Positions 10,448 through 21,600 of a stretch of DNA of 64,000 nucleotides are shown piece after piece (positions within the stretch are counted from its first letter, which is position 1; the number at the start of each line of letters is the position of its first letter). Position numbers and translations under genes: made by a program. A model generated the notes under the pieces. That model searched no databases and was not told the DNA's origin. It saw nothing but the letters and a program-made list of their open reading frames with translations. The DNA is taken from positions 2,395,772-2,459,771 of the forward strand of contig OZ024783.1 in assembly GCA_964017065.1 (NCBI GenBank), given 5' to 3'. The stretch is from Haliclona indistincta. Its lineage: Eukaryota > Porifera > Demospongiae > Haplosclerida > Chalinidae.

Positions 10448-10612
10448 CTTCCCGTGTTTTCCAGTTGCCCACGTATTCTTTCACACTTTTGTCATAAAAC
10501 TAAAAATGATTGCATACATAATAAACTGAACAATGATCAGCATGCTCTAGTCACTATACAGTATCTATACCATTTTGCATGCATTTCATTTCATGTTCAG
10601 TCCGACATCAGA

Positions 10613-11128
10613 TTAGGCTAGCTTAGCCGAGGAGACGACGTCGTTTCCGATTTTATCCTTGATTGCTTGAAAGTCGTAATTACCGGGACCGAAATCAGCG
10701 CAGCGGCCTTTGTAGTCGACATGTTCATACAGTTTCCAGGTTCCATAAGGAATGCGGACAGAAGACACTTTGTCATTGAAGCCCAAGGGTACCATGGAGC
10801 TGCATGATCCGGTAAGTGCCAACTCATGGCCGAGGAATTGAGCATGTTCATAGAGCCTGATTGACGGCACCAGTTGCACTGAAGAGAGAATATCGTTTCC
10901 GAGTTTGGCGCTGATTTCTTGAATGTTGTAGACTCCGGGACCGAATTCGGCTTGCTTACCCTTGTAGTCAACATGCTCATACAGCCTCCACGTGCCCCAT
11001 AGGATGCAAACAGAGGAAACCTTGTCGTTGAAGTTTTTGGATATCAAGTTGGAACATGATTCTGTAAGCGTCAGCTGACTGCCTGCATAATCACCGTGTT
11101 CGAAGAGTCTGATGAATGGAGTGGTCAT
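10613..11128 (-). CDS. Beta-gamma crystallin, two domains (four Greek keys)
   Basis: Intronless, 171 codons, no signal peptide or membrane segment. Four Greek-key motifs begin at about residues 6, 47, 90 and 131 (IRLFEHGDYAG, WRLYEHVDYKG, IRLYEHAQFLG, WKLYEHVDYKG). Each is followed by an (N/D)(N/D)xx(S/T)S calcium loop, all intact: NDKVSS 34-39, NDILSS 78-83, NDKVSS 118-123, NDVVSS 162-167. The protein is therefore predicted to bind calcium, like the simple crystallins known from sponges and microbes and unlike lens crystallins. The two halves are close internal duplicates. A TATA box lies about 80 bp upstream. Its role cannot be deduced beyond a small cytosolic calcium-binding protein. Confidence 0.92.
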   Translation of the reverse strand: MTTPFIRLFEHGDYAGSQLTLTESCSNLISKNFNDKVSSVCILWGTWRLYEHVDYKGKQAEFGPGVYNIQEISAKLGNDILSSVQLVPSIRLYEHAQFLGHELALTGSCSSMVPLGFNDKVSSVRIPYGTWKLYEHVDYKGRCADFGPGNYDFQAIKDKIGNDVVSSAKLA

Positions 11129-11209
11129 CGCGGCTGTATAGACGAGTACTGATAATGATATAGGATCTGGTAACGATTATAGTACTACAGTTTGATCATG
11201 CAGTGATTA

Positions 11210-11217
11210 CTTATATA
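11210..11217 (-). promoter_or_regulatory. TATA box of the crystallin gene
   Basis: TATATAAG on the minus strand lies about 82 bp before the start codon, leaving room for a 5' leader of about 50 bp if transcription starts about 30 bp downstream. Confidence 0.5.
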
Positions 11218-11637
11218 CTACTGGGAGGCCGTCGTTCAGGGCACGGCCGGGCTCCGGCGACTCTCACGGCGGCCTCAGAAGTCTTAGTAGAGTTCTATTG
11301 AACACTTTTCTGAGCCACGTATGTCAAAAGCCGCAGAAGGCGCTTTTCTCTGAATTCATCGCAAACCGTCATTCCTTTACCACGAAACTATAAATAATAA
11401 TTAATAGCTATAGATTTCTTAGAACTTCTTTTAGTAGTAGCTAATCATTGGCAGCCACAAAACGAGTCAAGTTGGCGGCGCGCGGTGTACTAATGATAAC
11501 AAAACAATTTCTTTATCTTATACTCCTTGTCCTAATTCCGTTGTATCATGAACTCTTACCTCATATTCATTATGAAAATTATTATCTCTAATAGTATAGT
11601 CACACATGTCATAACGCGCCGGCGCGGAGGCTCTTTT
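11218..11637. other. Crystallin upstream region
   Basis: No gene or repeat recognised. GC-rich patches near 11229-11275 could be upstream promoter sequence. Confidence 0.45.
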
Positions 11638-11644
11638 GTGCGGT

Positions 11645-12401
11645 CATAGATAATAAATACTACGTAACCGGGATAGGAAACATTGAAAACCGGATGGGCT
11701 GCTCATGAGCAGATGCGCGTTTCGCTGTCGTGACGTCAAATGACGATTCAATGAGATTCATAGATAATTTTCACAGGGTTACACAGAGATGGGCGATTTA
11801 TGCCTGGTTTACTCGGCTGTAACAGATGTTTCATAGAGTGTCTGAGAACGCCGGTAGAACGTTACAATGCAGAGACAGCTAATCTAACGGAAACACGGCC
11901 TCGGGCTTGCTGAATTTGGATAGCTTCTACGCAAACGTGTCTACAAAATCGACTGTGACTAACACCTAAAATGACTATACAGCAGCTATGGAACAGGCCA
12001 GTCAGCTCAAAACCGAACTAAACAATGAGGAACACATTGTACTTTAGTATAGAAATGGCTAGGAGTAAAGGAAAGTGTTTACAACGGAGAAAACGTGTAT
12101 ACTAGAACGTTTTTAGCACTCCCTTGCTCACAGACGTGCTCTCCTCAATCTCCCAGCCAACCTTGCCACAAGAGGTCAAAGAATGATACCTAAACAAATC
12201 TCTATAGCGTCTTTCGTGCCGCGAATCACTCGTGTACTGAAGCTACAAAGTTGGAAACCCAAAAGTGTCGTCCATTGTCATCTCCCTGCCTACTGTCAGC
12301 GAAACGCGCATTGTGCCACCAGACGTGACGTCACGCAATACATTTTGAATTGGGTAAATTTGGAGTTTCCTATCCCGGTTACGTAGTATTTATTATCTAT
12401 G
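11645..12401. mobile_element. TIR element with 7-bp target duplication
   Basis: The ends CATAGATAATAAATACTACG and CGTAGTATTTATTATCTATG are perfect inverted repeats, extending through ACCGGGATAGGAAAC and, less exactly, further in. Direct repeats GTGCGGT flank it (11638-11644 and 12402-12408). Length 757 bp with no transposase frame, so it is non-autonomous. Confidence 0.85.
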
Positions 12402-12408
12402 GTGCGGT

Positions 12409-13254
12409 GTACATTGTCGATCATAATAAGTGAGCCACGCCCACGAAAGAGCATGATTTTCGCAAACAAACTGCCGGCCCAAATAATTGTGTATGGCTGC
12501 TGAAATGGATGCTCTGGCTTTGGTGCCAATTTTAGGCCCGGCGGTGCTAGTGCCGCGTTTATGGGTATAATAATAATTATTTTCGTCGCAACCGGCATTA
12601 CAACTTGCTACTACTGCCGGAACAACACTGACAGCTCATTGCAACACAACAGATAATGCTGCTCCAAGAGTAGTCGAATAGTAGGAGTAGACACGCCTAG
12701 TAGATGGCAGTAGACGGTCTTGTTGATGTCGATATCACGCACACACATTATTGTTTGTAACAATAAATTGTTGCTTTTGGATTGTAATAATATTTTTCTC
12801 ACTCATTATCATTCAATAAAATAACACAGCATGTGGTAGTTGTGGCATGGTATAATAAACGCTGCAGGAAAACAACACTGAAGTGCTGCAATAACGCGAC
12901 AATGAATATTAATTAGTCGACCAATCGGGAGTAGACGTAGAATGTATCTTTCTCATTAAATTCAGCAAAAAAATCCTTCATGCCTTTATCAACAAACTAG
13001 CTATCTACAATAATTATAGTAACGTACACAAACAAGGGGCACAACAAAGAGTGCATCTCACAAAGCATATCGACATCACTCCATTTTGGCTGTAATTATT
13101 CATGAGCACTAATTTCCCACTAACTCACTTACCAATATGCAATAATACAGCTGTGAGTATCACATGATGCATGCATTATCAATGGCAAAATGTGGTACAA
13201 CCACCGGCCCAATACCATATACTGGCACAATAGGCTCCTGCTGGGTCCCTGCAC
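12409..13254. other. Intergenic, nothing recognised
   Basis: AT-rich with only short chance frames. No repeat, RNA or conserved coding motif seen. Confidence 0.5.
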
Positions 13255-14620
13255 TGAGGTATTGTGAATGCGAGAGAGGACAATTGTGGTTTGTGGAGTG
13301 GAGGTGGAGAGTCAGGAGATCTTGAACTATATCAGTAGAGGTTCTAGGGGTGCTATACCCCCTCAAAATTTCCAAGGTTTGTGTATGCATCTGCTAGCTT
13401 GACATGATGATGAGTGAGTCAGTGGGAGTGCTTATGAATCATCTTTAATAATGTTGCATGCGATATTGCTGTTGTGCAGTCAAAGCCTTAGGATGAACAT
13501 TGCGGTATACTGAGAAATTATGTTGTTATTATAGGTAATGAATTTTAGATAGCTAGGTAGTGCAGTATATTTAAGAGAATTTGAAGATCAAGGCAAATGG
13601 GGAAGGTTCTATAATGATCACAACCTTACCAAACCACTGAAGCAGTGGGAAATGGATTTTAAGATTCATTGTAGTGTCATAGATATGGTTGTGGCACAAA
13701 TCTAATAATGTGTATGATGTTCAAAATGTGTTTGTTCTGTAGAAAACCATAGACACCAGCAGCAGCTGCATCATCGAATTACCACGAAATATCTAACAAT
13801 CATACTATAATTAAATCATACTATTAGTATGATTTAATTATAGTATGAGCCCACTTTTGTTTAACTCCATTCTATTTTGTTCTATTTTGTTCACACATAG
13901 CTAGTAATAGTAAAAGTTTATTTGAATTATAGTATAATTATAATTAATTATAGTATGCTGGTCAGCAAAGTATAAACAATTAAGAGGAAGGGATGCGAAA
14001 GTATTTGACTGAGATTAGTGTGAGATTTAAAACAAACTCTTATGTTGCAGAGAGAAGATAGTATATCCGCTTAATTTCTTCGGAGGTATTGTGAATGTAG
14101 GGAGGACAATTGTGGTCATTTGAGTGGGAGGTGGAGAGTCAGGAGATCTTGAACTAGCGGAGAGCCGCGGACACTAAAATTTCCAAGGTTATAGCGATGT
14201 TTTAGCGTGACATGAGTGAGTGAGTGATTGAGTGTCAGTGAGTCGGTGGGAGTGTGTAATATGAATCATCTTTAATAATGTTGCATGTGATATTCCTGCT
14301 GTAGTCAAAGCCTTAGGATGAACATTGTGTAGTATACTAAATAATGTAGTGAGAGTCTTAGCCAGATAGATAACTAGGTAGTGTAGTGTAGGTACTCAAG
14401 AGAAATTGAAGATCAAGGCAACTGAGGCAGGTTCTATGATTGCAGCCTTACTGTATACCATACCAAGCAGTGGGAGATAGATTTCAAGATTCATTGTGGT
14501 GGTACAATCATAATTATGGTTGCCATGGTGATGTCACTAATCTAATAATGTGATCACAATATGTTTTGTTATGTAGAAACCATAGACACCACCAGCTGCA
14601 TGGAGATGATAATGTATGCT
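13255..14620. repeat. Pair of about 0.5-kb direct duplicates
   Basis: A segment beginning GGTATTGTGAATG near 13257 recurs from about 14087. The two keep the same order of landmarks: GGTGGAGAGTCAGGAGATCT, GAATCATCTTTAATAATGTT, CAAAGCCTTAGGATGAACAT and ACCATAGACACCA. Similarity is imperfect, with indels. A short AT palindrome at about 13803-13848 lies between them. No open frame is shared by the two copies. Confidence 0.75.
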
Positions 14621-14759
14621 TACTATGTCTGCTTGTTCCACTACTGATTAGCTGAGAAAACTATAATCTCACTTTATACAATCTAATGTAGCAGCAGCAG
14701 CACATTGGAACTTATTTTATGCACTAGTATCTGTCAGCAAAGTTTGAGTCATTGGTGAC

Positions 14760-15419
14760 GACTTGCAGAATGATTCCTCAAACACTCTTGTTACACAATT
14801 TTAGCTCATAAATTTTTGTAACATTTTTATTGTCAGTTTGATGCAGTTTGTAATGTCTTCACTACAATCTGACGTTTAGCGTAAAATTGTCACTGCATGA
14901 GCAAATTAGATTGTGTCGCATCAATCGTTGTTATTAATCTAGAGAAATAAATTTTTCAGATATAATAATCATTATTGTCAATGCTCATCACTGTGTGGAG
15001 AACTGGGCTGTTAGCCACACCCCACAAGAGGAGTTCATAATTAACAACAGCTGTGCTGTGATCATAACGACCAGCGGGTTCCATCCATTGTTAGTCACTG
15101 TAACGCAAGTTTAAGCCTCAAAATCATGACTCCCTTCTGCATGCATGAGATGTGCAGATCGAGTGTCTATCAGTCGACATTGATGACAGAATTCAATGCC
15201 GCGGTTACCCAGCGTAGAACAGCGACCTCATCTTCTGAAGACTCAACTGAAACTTGCTGTGATTGATGTCTACCGAAGTACTGATAGACAAGCAAACCCA
15301 TAAACTGGTATAAGTCATGAATCACATTAATTTTAGTTACTTAATTTTCTATAATCACTAATGCAATGTTATAAAAATGCAGCTAAAATGCTAAATATCA
15401 TCATGTAATATAAAGGTCA
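14760..15419. repeat. Copy of the tetraspanin 3' flank
   Basis: Text from about 14786 matches the tetraspanin 3' end and flank at 23100-23750: ACACAATTTTAGCTCAT, GTCAGTTTGATGCAGTTTGT, AACAACAGCTGTGCTGTGAT. The duplication that produced P450 copy A therefore also carried the tail of a tetraspanin gene. Confidence 0.7.
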
Positions 15420-17580
15420 TCATGTTCTTGGTACTAGTGTACACTGTACTCCATGTTTAGGACACAAGGTCACTAACTGCTTAGCCTCTAGCTTGTAGCC
15501 ATCACACAGTGATAAAGTATAGGTCCTCAATAGGTGGACCATAATGACTTTGACCTCCATCTCAAGATATGACAGAACACAAGTTATGTTAATACTGAGT
15601 TGAAGTTCAGCTCACCATTGCAAACACTCTGCCGACACACACTCTGTGACCAATACCAAATGGAAAATAAATATACGGACTGGGCCTGTGTAGAGAACAA
15701 ATACAGTCATTCTGACATACATGAGATTCTGTTTGAATAGAAGGAATACACATGGTAACAAGTGGTCATTGAATGTGCTGGATATAGTAACAATCTTATG
15801 AACTATACAATCAATTGAGGTCCATTGTAAGTAGTACAATGATATTCATTGTTGATCTAAGTACACCACACTCAGAACACAATAACACGTACATTCCAAT
15901 ACTTGGCTTGAATCCTCTCTAATGAAGAGCCTATATATGCCTTTCCATTATAAGGCATAAGGAATGTTGATTAAAAATTAATGAAATTCATCGAGAAATG
16001 ACGAGCAGTGATGGCGAGCGACGTCATTTGCTGGAGTACGCTCAGAGCCATGGACGCCAGAAACAAACAAGTACTGCACTGCGCTAAGACTGGATACATC
16101 ATCCACTAGTCTAAAAATAGCCATATCTATTTATGAAGAAGCACATGGTAATATTGTGAGTTGGTAGTAGGCAACGAGTGTTGAGTTTGGTCATAGAAGA
16201 CTCCCAGGAGCGGTCTTGAAAGTCCTGTAGAGAGCCATGCAGTTCATTGTTAAAGCTATAGTTGTTATGCTAAGGTAAAACAGTTGAAAAAGAAGTTGTC
16301 TTGCTAAAACTACAGTTCTAGACTCCTCAGGAGCCGCGTGAGAGTCGTTTTTGGACAAATGGCAGCAAACAAACTCGACTGTATGGCATTACTACCTTGC
16401 GGTTTCAGCAGCAAGTCATCGTCCTAGCTTCGCCATCGGTGAAAGTCTAGGAAAACAATGAAAGGGAACTAAAATGCGCTTCTAACGAGAAAAACAACGC
16501 TGTAGTAGTGATCGCCAATGTACTCCAGCAAATGACGTCATAACACGCAGAATTACGTTGCGCTACATTCCTTGCATATTTCGCAACTGACTATAGCATA
16601 ACACATGGTGTGGGGATGCTAAGAGCTGGTGTGCGGACGGCAATACAGGTATAATGAAACATACCGTTTTTGATCGCTGTCAAACTGAGAAGGATCAAAC
16701 ACGAAGAGATCATCATAGTACTCTCCAGATGATGCATACTGTAGATAGGTACCTGCAACAGAATAAAGAGTATACTTTCACAGCATGTAAATCATGTTAT
16801 TGCCTACTTGAACAAGAGTACCCTCAGGAATAGGGTACCCTCCGAGCACCAAGCCAGCTGGAGCTTCCTTTGCCACACCAGCAACAGATGGATACAGTCG
16901 CAATGTCTCCTCGAATACCTGATTTAAACGAGAGTGAAAACAATTCTCAAATTACTGGTACAGTAATACCTGGTTCATGTATGTCAGCTTGTCCAGGTCA
17001 TCAGCCTCTACTGTAGTCTTGTCACCCACAACCTCCTCTATCTCCTCCATCACTCTATGAAAGAGTACGTTATAGCCAGTTTTTTCGCTGGTCAAATATT
17101 TCATAATGAAATTTTAGCTGGATCTAATTTTGACACTCAATGTGCCTGCCTAATAAGGCTGTAAGGTGTTCTACTGCTGGCTGGTGGGCCCATGAGACTT
17201 GCCCTTTGCAGACCAGTCAGAGTGTTCTATCGGTAACTTTGTGTCATTAAGAGTGACGGTGGCTCTGTCAATCGCCACATGTACATATAAGTCATTTTGG
17301 TTATCATTATTAATTTTTGAATTTTGTGGATTTAATTTTCGACATGCAAGGACATTTCGAAAATAAAATCCACATGAAAATAATCGGCTATAACAATATG
17401 GTAGTCTCATTATCACACACAGTGTGTGTCACTCACCTGTGCAGACTGCGCAGTACGTACATCAGGATGTTGCCGTAACAACACTAGACTGAATGCCAGA
17501 CAGCAGATTAATAGTGGTCTCCTGACCTGAATAACACCAAGCTAACTAATTTACCAGCAAAATAAAATAAAATAAAAATA
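15420..17580 (-). pseudogene. Cytochrome P450 copy A, decayed 3' fragment
   Basis: Exons by homology to copy B: 15420-15560 (C-terminus), 15616-15685 (heme loop FPFGIGHRVCVG), 16665-16752, 16808-16918 (ExxR exon, EETLRLYP), 16970-17054 and 17437-17526 (I-helix, QETT). The 16665 exon is 88 nt instead of 89, and the I-helix exon is 90 nt instead of 73 (two insertions); both break the frame. Homology stops near 17575, inside the next exon upstream. The 5' two thirds of the gene are missing. The fragment sits left of the tetraspanin, separate from the main array. Confidence 0.85.
15945..16590. mobile_element. Inverted-repeat insertion in P450 copy A
   Basis: The intron text of the other copies is interrupted after GAAGAGCCTAT and resumes at TGACTATAGCATAACACA. 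Inside, GACGTCATTTGCTGGAGTAC is mirrored by GTACTCCAGCAAATGACGTC. Ends were not resolved, and about 130 bp of reference intron is also gone. Confidence 0.55.
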
Positions 17581-17966
17581 ATTTCACATGCACTAAACAG
17601 TTCAGTTAGTACGGAAAGGATGAGTTGTCAGTAGTTACTGAGTGAGTTAGCTAGCAACAACAGCTAGAGATAATTCCGTGTTCAGGAAAGGCTAAGTCGT
17701 GCCGATTTGTTAGCGGCACGATTTCCTAAACGCGGCAGTATTTCCTAGGAAGCTTCGCCTCTGAGCCGACACGCCGCTGCATGATTTCCTAGGATAAGTA
17801 AGTTGGCGCAGCGGCAAATTTCCTGGCGTCCAAATTTCCTGTGATATCGGAAATACCCGATTTAAGCCGATTTTTCAAGATTTACGGTTACTAGTTATTA
17901 TTAACTATTGCTGTAAATGAGCTAATGCTGAGCGCCAACATTTTCATGCTGAAAGAGTACACCCAG
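17581..17966. other. Spacer, nothing recognised
   Basis: No coding or repeat structure supported, apart from a short GC-rich stretch (17690-17850) with small palindromes such as GTGCCGATTTGTTAGCGGCAC. Confidence 0.45.
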
Positions 17967-17975
17967 TAGTATCAG

Positions 17976-18291
17976 GGGCGTATGGAAAAGAAGGAAACGG
18001 AAAACTGAAACGGACGGCGGAAACGGACGACGGAAAATGGGCGTGGTCTCGCACTCGACGGTTAGCAAGGGCCGAAGGCCCGGGTTAGGACGACCCTCCC
18101 GACGATCCTTAGGCTTACCAAGGGCCGAAGGCCCGGGTTAGGATACCCTCCCGACTTTGCACAGTTAGCGGCGAAGGTTTTAGGGTCTTGGGTTTAGTTT
18201 TTGGGGTCTTGAGTGCGAGACCACGCCCATTTTCCGTCGTCCGTTTCCGCCGTCCGTTTCAGTTTTCCGTTTCCTTCTTTTCCATACACCC
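17976..18291. mobile_element. Foldback element with 9-bp target duplication
   Basis: The termini GGGCGTATGGAAAAGAAGG and CCTTCTTTTCCATACACCC start arms of about 80 bp. TAGTATCAG flanks both sides (17967-17975 and 18292-18300). The core holds direct repeats of AAGGGCCGAAGGCCCGGGTT, also found near 61.45-61.6 kb. A 9-bp duplication with long arms is typical of Mutator-like foldbacks; that assignment is inferred. Confidence 0.88.
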
Positions 18292-18300
18292 TAGTATCAG

Positions 18301-18641
18301 TGACTGCATCGAAAGAAGCTCGCAGCGTGTTCGTCTAGAAGCTCGCAGCGTGTTCGTCTAGAACTTCTGCGCATGCAAACTTGAACGAACCAAAGAGTGG
18401 CCGGAAATAGGCCACTTTACCTTACCAATTTACCATACGCTCCTGACCTTACCTCAAATTAATTATTCCAGCATAATAGGCGCAGGTCTACTTCCGACTC
18501 CTACGCCGCGGGAAGTAAGTTATAATATCTTCGTGCACTGCGCGAGCGCACAGTGCTGTTCTACGCTGGTACTCCAGACACTATTTTGTTCATACGTTGA
18601 GCCGGACTGAGGAGTTCAGTGTACTTTTGACGAAGAATAAC
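18301..18641. other. Upstream region of the tetraspanin candidate
   Basis: Includes a direct duplication of GAAGCTCGCAGCGTGTTCGT (from about 18311). Otherwise no feature recognised. Confidence 0.5.
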
Positions 18642-21600
18642 ATGAAGAATATCACAAAAGGTATATCTCAAGCGTGGTACAGTATGCATGTGATTATACA
18701 TGTATAGTAATACAGTCTAGTAAGAAACTCTTATCTTAGTGTTAACATTTTCGTAGGCCACAGGGGTATACGGTAGGATTACAGCTACTGCATGTACAGA
18801 TTACATGTGCCCAATCAAAGCTGACTCAGCGTTTTCTTAATGCATGGCCATAGATACTATACAAGAAATCAGTTTTGAAGATTTCTAATGGGATCAAAAG
18901 GATGTAGGAATGGTAGATTAGCCCTAGCTGACTCACAATGTAAACCAACAAGGACGTTGACTGACTCACTGGATAATAGCTAGACCAGCATCTATACATC
19001 AGTGGCTGCTTTTACTGGCTGTAAACCTGCAATGCTGCGGAGAGCCTATAGTGCTGTAGAGACGGGGATAGTTACGTATCTACTGAGAACTGATTTTAAT
19101 ATCAAACAAAACTGTACAACTGACATGTGGTGCTAATAATATTTATAAAGAGTGAGAAAGCACGTGGTAATGGAGAATGTTCTAGATGATTGTAAATGGT
19201 TAGCACATGATAAGAGTGTGTGAACTGTTGTTACAAATTGAAAGTATAAGTAAACTATGGTTACTGGTTACAAAGATGAAAGCTAAGGTTACAATGATGA
19301 ATATTAATAAGTTGCATAGGTCACTACAGTCCAAACACTATTCATCATTCACACCCACACATGTATTCACTAACTAACTCACACACTCACTCATTCCCGA
19401 ATTAAGTCTTATGTACAGCCACTATAATTATTGTATTGTAGGGATGCATGGTCTAGATTAACCCATCAATCGTGTCAGTACCATTCCGTGTTGCTTCCTT
19501 GTTGGCTTACATTGTGTGACTTCATTGTATAGATGCTGGTCTAGCTATACTTGCTGCGGACCCAATAAACCCAAGACTTTGGTGTAGTTTAAGGTGGCGG
19601 GTACAGGAATTACAATAAAAATTAATTCATTCATAAAAAAACACGGGAATATGCGACAAAGATACGAATTTTTACTAGTTAGATAACATTGCGGTTTCAG
19701 ACATTTTGTTCTCTCCAAAAACGTACGCGGATTTTATACACACTTCAGTTTAATATTATGACGCCTAGTGTTCGCAATTTTTTGTTGATTCCGGATCTGA
19801 TAGCTTCAAGATGTGCAGCCTGGTGTCCTTCGTGGTTCTATGCATGCTTTTGAATCTTGCTCGTGTTATCAATGGCCGCCAGAATGATGCGTGGGCGTAC
19901 ACGATCGCTCGGTTGTTGGCCTTAGAAGCTGAGGAACGGCTAATCCTCGCATAGAACAATGACCAGGTATATAACAAAGCTGTGTAAGCTTAGCGAATAA
20001 ATAATAGTTAGACCACAGCTAAGCGATGTTGACCAATCAGGTTGCGTAGCTGCTGGTCTCTGAAGTTCATAATGGAATCCCACGACACGGTTCACGGTGC
20101 AGATTACGGTTCTGTGCGCGGAGTTCTACTGAATAATTTTTACAGCGCTCGCGTATTTTTACAGCGCTCGCGTATCCAGCGCTCGCGTACTCGCCACGGC
20201 GCTAGGCTGGCATGTTGAAGAAGAAGAAGAAGAACGAAGATGAACAAACGGGTGACCACGTGAACTCTGGTTTACAACCTAAGACTTCGTTTTTGCTGTT
20301 ACTAGGTCTTTGTGGCATCGAAAAAATCGTCTAAGACGCCTCAGACGGTTAGAATCGCTTGAAACGCCCATGCGGCGAAGATATAGGCGTGCCGTAATTT
20401 TGCCCTCTGACTAGACGCCATATTGTTTATGTCGCACCAACATGTTTTGTTGACGCGGTCTTAATGGACTCATCTCAAGCGCTTGCCCATCAGTATGAAC
20501 ACCAGGTGATTAAAATACCGTGAGATATTACGAGAGAAGAGAAATACGCGGTTAACTCGTTTTCAGCCTGGTGTATCCGCCATCTTGTTTTCGTGCCAAC
20601 CCTATATGCCACGACTACCTCGTGGCATAATACCGACTGGTCGGTATATAACTACTTTAAACCATAGTGCGCTGCATGCCTGACGTCTAGCTGGCTACCT
20701 TGCGTCGCAGTAAGACCGCAGAGCAGCCACAGCGCCGTTTCTTTGTGGATTCTCGAACGCGGCGGCCATCTTGAAACGCGTGCGGGCTGTACGCGATTTA
20801 TAGCCCTCATTAACGCTCGTTACATCAAAGAGGATTATTCATAGCATGGTTTAACTATTATTTAGATACCGAGTCCAAGGGTCATACGGGATTTATAAAA
20901 CCCACGACGCGGTTGTTCAGTGTGACGACCAAGCGAAGCGAGGTCGTTTCTGTACCGCGGAGGGCTTATAAATCACGTATTACCCGCGGACGAGGTATCT
21001 AACTTATTTAGAACATAGCAACTGTACTTTTCGACGCAAAATCTACGATGGAACGCTCTCTTACTGACTTTTTGTGACCAGAGCTGCTGCGTTTTTGTCA
21101 AGACGACGACGTTTTTGACCCAGCTACTCAACAAGTTACGGCTAGTCTTCCAACAGCAGTAGCTTTTATCCCAGCTACTACTACCACCACCATGTGCAGC
21201 TCGCTCTGACTTCCATCGATACTAGCCCAGCCCTTGTGAGGTCCACCCTTTCATCTGCTACCGCTACTCTCCCATCAACTTCCGTCTTAACACCACTCAC
21301 CCGAATGCCTCTTCGCCGCTATCTAGCTCCATGCACTCTCTCGTCTACTACTGTTCCAATATTTCCATCACCACTAACCAGTTCCTCCCTAAGAATCAAG
21401 GATGTTAGCCAACTCACTACCTCCGCAGTCATCATTCCATTAATAACACAATAACTTGTAGCCAGGTCATATGAAAACCCGTGGCTCATATGAGAAATAT
21501 AGCCCAGCAACCGGGCAATCTGATTGGTCAAACACTCTTAGCTATTCTATAATAGCCAGATAGACTGTTGTCTGTAGAACTGAGCCATCACAAATCACCC

